Source of the DNA: CAKOSP01 sp964404455
Lineage (GTDB): Bacteria; Bacillota_I; Bacilli_A; RF39; UBA660
Assembly (NCBI GenBank): GCA_964404455.1
Contig: CAYOJY010000032.1
Span: 1 to 10,032 of the forward strand
Direction: 5' to 3'
Length of the DNA: 10,032 bases
The notes below the pieces were generated by a model. It saw only the letters and a list, made by a program, of their open reading frames with translations. It was not told the origin of the DNA and did no database searches. The position numbers and the translations under genes were made by a program. Numbering within the stretch: the first letter of the stretch is position 1; the number at the start of each line of letters is the position of its first letter. Positions 6,069 to 10,032 of the stretch are shown one piece after another.

Positions 6069-9000
6069 TTTTGAGAAAAATTCTTATAATAATTATAACG
6101 TTTTTCAGCATCATTTTTTTGTTGATTAAATAATTCCAAAGCTTTTTCTTCATCTTTTATTAAAAGTGCTTTAAATCTTGTTTCATTATTTAGATAATCT
6201 AAATATTTATCAAAATTAGGTTCTAAAGAATCCACTATTAGCTCTTTTTGGTTATATCGCATTAATAATAAATACCCTGATTCAATTGCTAATTTTTGAG
6301 AAGCAAGAGAACAGGTTAGACCATTTTTTATTCCATGTTCAATGCATGGTGAATAAGCAATTATTAATGCCGGGCCATTATGCTCTTGGGCTTCTTTAAA
6401 TACTTTTAAAGTATGCATCATATTAGCCCCCAAGGAAATGCTGGCAACATAGCAATTTGGTATAGCCATCGCTAATTTAAATAAATCTTTTTTATTTGTC
6501 TTTTTACCCATATTAGCAAATTCAGCCACAGCCCCTAATTTAGTTGATTTACTGGCTTGACCTCCGGTATTGGAATAAACTTCGGTATCTAATACTAAAA
6601 ACTTTATATTTTCTGATGTATGAAGCACATGATCTAAACCACCATAGCCAATATCATAAGCCCAACCATCACCACCTATTCCCCAAATAGTTCGCGTTGG
6701 AACATCTTCGATTAAATCTTTTAGTTCATTAGGGATTACTTTATCTTTTAATTCTTCTTTAATTTTTAAAGTTATCTCGCCATTTTCAAAATTATTTAAT
6801 AAATCTTCAAAAATATTTTTAACTTCAGTATCAACCGAATTAATTGATTCCATTATTATCGACTTAATTCTTTCTCTTCTTTCTTTATATGAAATATGCA
6901 TTCCCAAAGCAAATTCAGCATTATCTTCGAATAATGAATTAGCCCAAGGTATTAAATATGGGGTGGATGGCATACTTCCCCCGTAAATACTTGAACAGCC
7001 TGTAGCATTAGCTATTAATATATTCTTTCCATATAATTGAGTTAATAATTTAATGTAAGCAGTTTCACCACATCCAGCGCATGCTCCGCTAAATTCAAAT
7101 AGCGGTTTTTGGAATTGGCTACCTTTAATGGTAAATTTATTAACTAATTCAGGATTTTCATGATTTTCAAATTCATTTTTAACATCTTCCCGGTTTTCAT
7201 TTTTAACTAATTTTAAGGCTTTATCCCCCATTTTGCCTGGACAAACTTCTACACATAATCCACAGCTTGTGCAATCAGCAGCACTTATTTTAATAGCATA
7301 GCTATATTCATCATTCCCTAAAAGAGGAATTCCTTCGCCATCTTTTTTTACAATTGGTCTGATTACCGCATGAGGACAAACAAAACTACATTGAGCACAT
7401 TGAATACAATTTTCTGGTATCCATTCAGGAACCATATTAGCAGTATTCCTTTTTTCTTCTTTAGATAAACCATTTTTGATCGCACCATCTTTAAAAGGCA
7501 GTACATCACTTACTTTTAGAGTATAACCTTTTCGATTTCTAATTATTTCAAAAATACTAGTTTCTTCTGATATTTCGGGTCCAACAGATTCTGAAGTTAT
7601 TTCCAATTGATAAAATGAATTTTTTGATTCATGGATGGCTTTAATGTTATTTTCAATAATAGCTTCACCTTTAGTTTTAAATTCTTCTTGCAATACCTCA
7701 ATTATTTCATTACTGTAGCCTTTTTTAATTAGAAGCAAAATTACATTTTCCATTATTTTACTAATTTTTCCTGGAATACCTGAATCTTTAGCAATTCCAT
7801 CCGCATCAATATAATAAACTTTAATATTTTTTTCCATTAAATATTTAAGTACATTACTGGGTAAACTTTTTAACAAATTATCACCTTTTAAATATGTGTT
7901 AATTAATAAAATACCATTATTTTCTAACTCATTAATTATATTATATTTTTGAAAGTATTCTAATTTTGTTACCGCAATTAATTTATTTTCAGTTACATAG
8001 TAAGGTTTATTAATAGGTTTTTCAGATATTCTTAAGTTAGATACAGTTACTCCACCACTTTTTTTGGAATCATATTCAAAATATCCTTGAACGTATAAAC
8101 CTTCCTTGTGATGAATTAAGTTTATTAAATCTTTGCTGGCACTAACCATTCCATCTGATCCAAATCCATAAATTTTAATGTTATTGGTGTTTTCCACAAT
8201 TTTATAAGGTACTTTTTCTAAACTTAAATGGGTTATATCATCCGTTATTCCAATCGTAAAATTATTTTTTGCTTCAGTTTTAAGCATATGATAAACATCA
8301 TTAATATCACTTGGTGTAGTATTTTTACTACTTAATCCATAACGGCCTCCAACAATTTGAATTCCTTTATCTTGTAAAGCGGCAATAACATCTAAATATA
8401 ATGGTTCGCCAATCGAACCAGCTTCTTTTGTTCTTTCTAAAACCGCAATATTTTTAACACTTTCAGGTAAAACATTTAATAAATATTTTAAACTAAAAGG
8501 ACGATATAAATGAACTTCAATTAATCCGATTTTTTCATCAGAATTGTTTATAACTTCTTTAATGGTATCACAAACACTTCCCATTGCTATAATAATATTT
8601 TCGGCATCATTTTGACCATAATAATTAAACGGTTTATAATCAGTTTTCATAACTTGATTAATTTTTTGCATATATTCATTTACAATATCAGGCATTTTTA
8701 AATAATCTGTATTTCTAGACTCCATCACTTGAAAATAAATGTCTTCATTTTGAGCCATCCCGTATTGTTTTTTTGAATTTAAATTTAAAACTCTATTTTT
8801 ATATTCTTTGATTTTGGCATAATTGATTAATTTTAAAACTTCTCTTTCATCTAATTCTTCTATTGTATTTATTTCATGGCTAGTTCGAAAGCCATCAAAG
8901 AAATGGATAAAAGGTAAGCTTCCTTCAATAGCCGATAAATGCGCTACTGCTGCCAGATTTTGAGCATCAAAAACATTTGTTGAAGATAAAATACAAAAAC

Positions 9001-9400
9001 CAGTTGACCTAGCGGCATATACATCTTGATGATCACCAAATATTGATAAACTATGAGTAGCGATACTTCTGGCCGCAACGTGAATTACGCCTGGAAGCAT
9101 TTCTCCAGCCATTTTATACATATTAGGTAACATCAACAGTAAACCTTGACTTGAAGTAAAGGTCGTTGCTAATGAACCTGTTAATAAAGCTCCATGCATG
9201 GTTGCGACTGCCCCTGCTTCTGATTGCATTTCAATAACTTTTGGTTTAGCATGATATAAATTATAATTTGCTCCTTCTGTTAAATAATCAATGTTTGATG
9301 ACATTGGACTTGAAGGTGTAATCGGATAAATACTACATATTTCTGTAAATAAATAAGCTATTTTACTACACGCTAAATTTCCATCAACTATTTTTTTCAT
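6065..9400 (-). CDS. nifJ: Pyruvate:ferredoxin (flavodoxin) oxidoreductase
   Basis: A single-chain, 1111-residue enzyme that oxidises pyruvate with coenzyme A to acetyl-CoA and CO2, passing electrons to ferredoxin; cytosolic. Order of domains: N-terminal domain with YPITPSS (25-31), QSEAGA (59-64) and the AARSIA stretch (R111), holding the Thr, Glu and Arg that contact pyruvate and thiamine in PFOR; transketolase C-like domain (about 265-400); gamma-type domain with YDSKKSGG (443-450); two [4Fe-4S] ferredoxin motifs (C665, 668, 671, 675 and C710, 713, 716, 720); C-terminal thiamine domain with GGDGWAYDIG (909-918) and YSNTGGQ (942-948). Proximal cluster ligands are C774, C777, C802 and C1019. 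All key residues are present. It is a little shorter than most relatives (about 1170-1200). The start is the ATG at 9400, with AGGAG ten bases upstream; a frame extending 41 codons further contains the promoter and is unlike the family. It marks anaerobic, ferredoxin-based pyruvate metabolism. Confidence 0.97.
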   Translation of the reverse strand: MKKIVDGNLACSKIAYLFTEICSIYPITPSSPMSSNIDYLTEGANYNLYHAKPKVIEMQSEAGAVATMHGALLTGSLATTFTSSQGLLLMLPNMYKMAGEMLPGVIHVAARSIATHSLSIFGDHQDVYAARSTGFCILSSTNVFDAQNLAAVAHLSAIEGSLPFIHFFDGFRTSHEINTIEELDEREVLKLINYAKIKEYKNRVLNLNSKKQYGMAQNEDIYFQVMESRNTDYLKMPDIVNEYMQKINQVMKTDYKPFNYYGQNDAENIIIAMGSVCDTIKEVINNSDEKIGLIEVHLYRPFSLKYLLNVLPESVKNIAVLERTKEAGSIGEPLYLDVIAALQDKGIQIVGGRYGLSSKNTTPSDINDVYHMLKTEAKNNFTIGITDDITHLSLEKVPYKIVENTNNIKIYGFGSDGMVSASKDLINLIHHKEGLYVQGYFEYDSKKSGGVTVSNLRISEKPINKPYYVTENKLIAVTKLEYFQKYNIINELENNGILLINTYLKGDNLLKSLPSNVLKYLMEKNIKVYYIDADGIAKDSGIPGKISKIMENVILLLIKKGYSNEIIEVLQEEFKTKGEAIIENNIKAIHESKNSFYQLEITSESVGPEISEETSIFEIIRNRKGYTLKVSDVLPFKDGAIKNGLSKEEKRNTANMVPEWIPENCIQCAQCSFVCPHAVIRPIVKKDGEGIPLLGNDEYSYAIKISAADCTSCGLCVEVCPGKMGDKALKLVKNENREDVKNEFENHENPELVNKFTIKGSQFQKPLFEFSGACAGCGETAYIKLLTQLYGKNILIANATGCSSIYGGSMPSTPYLIPWANSLFEDNAEFALGMHISYKERRERIKSIIMESINSVDTEVKNIFEDLLNNFENGEITLKIKEELKDKVIPNELKDLIEDVPTRTIWGIGGDGWAYDIGYGGLDHVLHTSENIKFLVLDTEVYSNTGGQASKSTKLGAVAEFANMGKKTNKKDLFKLAMAIPNCYVASISLGANMMHTLKVFKEAQEHNGPALIIAYSPCIEHGIKNGLTCSLASQKLAIESGYLLLMRYNQKELIVDSLEPNFDKYLDYLNNETRFKALLIKDEEKALELFNQQKNDAEKRYNYYKNFSQK

Positions 9401-9410
9401 TTTTATCAAT

Positions 9411-9415
9411 CTCCT
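9411..9415 (-). promoter_or_regulatory. Ribosome binding site that sets the nifJ start
   Basis: AGGAG on the minus strand, ten bases before the ATG at 9400. It decides for MKKIVDGN as the N-terminus, the family's normal beginning, over the longer frame opening at 9523. Confidence 0.75.
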
Positions 9416-9422
9416 AATTAAA

Positions 9423-9451
9423 ATTATATCACCAATAATTACTCCATACAA
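9423..9451 (-). promoter_or_regulatory. Extended -10 promoter of nifJ
   Basis: On the minus strand, TTGTAT (9446-9451), 17-base spacer, and TATAAT (9423-9428) preceded by TGA. The transcript should start near 9416, leaving a leader of about 16 bases. The rest of the 9452-9613 stretch shows no gene; it holds only a short GCCT/AGGC hairpin at 9526-9537. Confidence 0.7.
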
Positions 9452-9613
9452 ATTTCTTTTTAAAAATTTTAATTTGATATGTGAAATAATATCTAAATTG
9501 TAATTAACAATAAAATTTATCATTAGCCTAAAAAGGCGTGTTTGAATTTGTCAGCGTCTTTATTAAATATTATTTTTTCTAATTATAAAATGGTTTACTA
9601 CATTTTAAATGTT

Positions 9614-9658
9614 AAAATCCATAAGTTTTTATTTATCTTAACAAAACTTATGGATTTT
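9614..9658. terminator. 16-bp inverted repeat, probable bidirectional terminator after the surface-protein gene
   Basis: Arms 9614-9629 and 9643-9658 are perfectly complementary over 16 bp (core CCATAAG/CTTATGG) with a 13-base loop. It lies 63 bases beyond the stop of the surface-protein gene and is its likely terminator on the minus strand, where TTTTAACATTT follows the core. The plus strand carries the longer T-run (9655-9661), although no plus-strand gene precedes it. Confidence 0.65.
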
Positions 9659-9720
9659 TTTATCACTGCATGAACTTTTTTACTTTTTTTGCCCATTTTT
9701 TAAACTATTTCAAAACTGCC

Positions 9721-10032
9721 TTATTCAGTTATCACATATGGATTATTCCATGTCCCCAAACCTGTTGACAAAGAGATATCAGATGACAGAGAAACTACCA
9801 CCCGCGCCCCAAGAGCATTACGGACGCCATAAGTGCTCAGACTACCTGAAGAATAAACATGCAACTCATAAGCATTACTACTAACGAAATTAGACGGCGA
9901 GCCTAACCAGTACGCACTATTTGTATACAAATAGTTCGCACTGGTAGCTGTGCCGGCTATTAAGCCGGCAATTGAGGCTTCGTCTGCAGTTAATAAACCA
10001 ACCTTTTCTTGTGATTTTCCATTTCCTTTAGT
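9721..10032 (-). CDS. C-terminal part of a probable surface or secreted protein (DUF6273-like ending), start outside window
   Basis: The last 103 codons are present and the frame stays open to the window end. A TTG at 9930 can be mistaken for a start, but the frame continues upstream with the stretch GLLTADEASIAG, so the gene is larger. The sequence then has NSAYWLGSPS, a Ser/Tyr/Asn-rich segment, ARVVVSLSSD, and ends GTWNNPYVITE. From memory this order (YW.GSPS, variable segment, VRPVVSL, G.G...NPY.I) recurs at the C-termini of large exported proteins of gut Firmicutes, some starting with a pilin-like signal; that fold has been compared with C-type lectins. Function is unknown. Counted by hand, GC is about 42% against 22-33% in sampled nifJ lines, so codon use differs from neighbours and suggests transfer or a distinct history. 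No membrane anchor or sortase motif is present at this end. Confidence 0.75.
   Translation of the reverse strand, partial: TKGNGKSQEKVGLLTADEASIAGLIAGTATSANYLYTNSAYWLGSPSNFVSSNAYELHVYSSGSLSTYGVRNALGARVVVSLSSDISLSTGLGTWNNPYVITE

Noticed and set aside
9476..9500. Rex-like half site (TGTGAAATAAT) upstream of nifJ
   Set aside because: Redox control of nifJ would be attractive, but only one half of the TTGTGAA-N4-TTCACAA palindrome is present and it is upstream of the promoter.
9401..9523. 41-codon upstream extension of nifJ
   Set aside because: The family starts at MKKIVDGN; the promoter and AGGAG are inside the extension.
9548..9576. Plus-strand promoter TTGTCA-17-TATTTT
   Set aside because: Only a partial -10 match; such combinations arise easily in AT-rich sequence. 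Kept as a remark with the inverted repeat only.

Overview
The window comes from a very AT-rich, compact bacterial genome of the low-GC Firmicutes/Mollicutes type. All recognisable genes lie on the minus strand, promoters match the sigma-A consensus closely, and ribosome sites are AGGAG-like. A pyruvate:ferredoxin oxidoreductase points to an anaerobe. Tryptophan codons inspected are all TGG, and the oxidoreductase ends in TGA inside its terminator stem, so TGA appears to be a normal stop (code 11, not Mycoplasma code 4). An anaerobic, gut-type uncultured Bacilli lineage such as RF39 would fit, but that placement is inference.

Layout in the order of minus-strand transcription (right to left). 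10032-9721: C-terminal end of a secreted or surface-type protein with clearly higher GC than its neighbours, followed by a 16-bp inverted repeat that probably terminates it. 9400-6065: nifJ, with its own extended -10 promoter and a terminator overlapping its stop. 5860-3896: recG. 3713-2268: a CshA/DeaD-type RNA helicase with altered core motifs and a structured leader. 2153-852: a soluble PlsC-like acyltransferase with a long unassigned C-terminal half. 756-1: the first 252 residues of a seven-helix sensor histidine kinase, cut by the window edge at its phospho-accepting H-box.

Each of the five genes with a visible start has its own promoter and most gaps hold a terminator-like hairpin, so this is a row of mainly single-gene units rather than an operon. 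Three commonly extended starts (nifJ, recG, acyltransferase) are corrected here using ribosome sites and promoters that lie inside or against the extensions.

The most interesting item is a plus-strand transcription unit at about 5904-6036, divergent from recG: consensus promoter, about 98 nt without a start codon, two hairpins, a C-rich single-stranded stretch resembling an anti-Shine-Dalgarno, then a strong intrinsic terminator. It looks like an undescribed small RNA. Its C-rich stretch is complementary to the unusual G-rich ribosome site of the acyltransferase mRNA, which sits in the loop of a perfect 8-bp hairpin.
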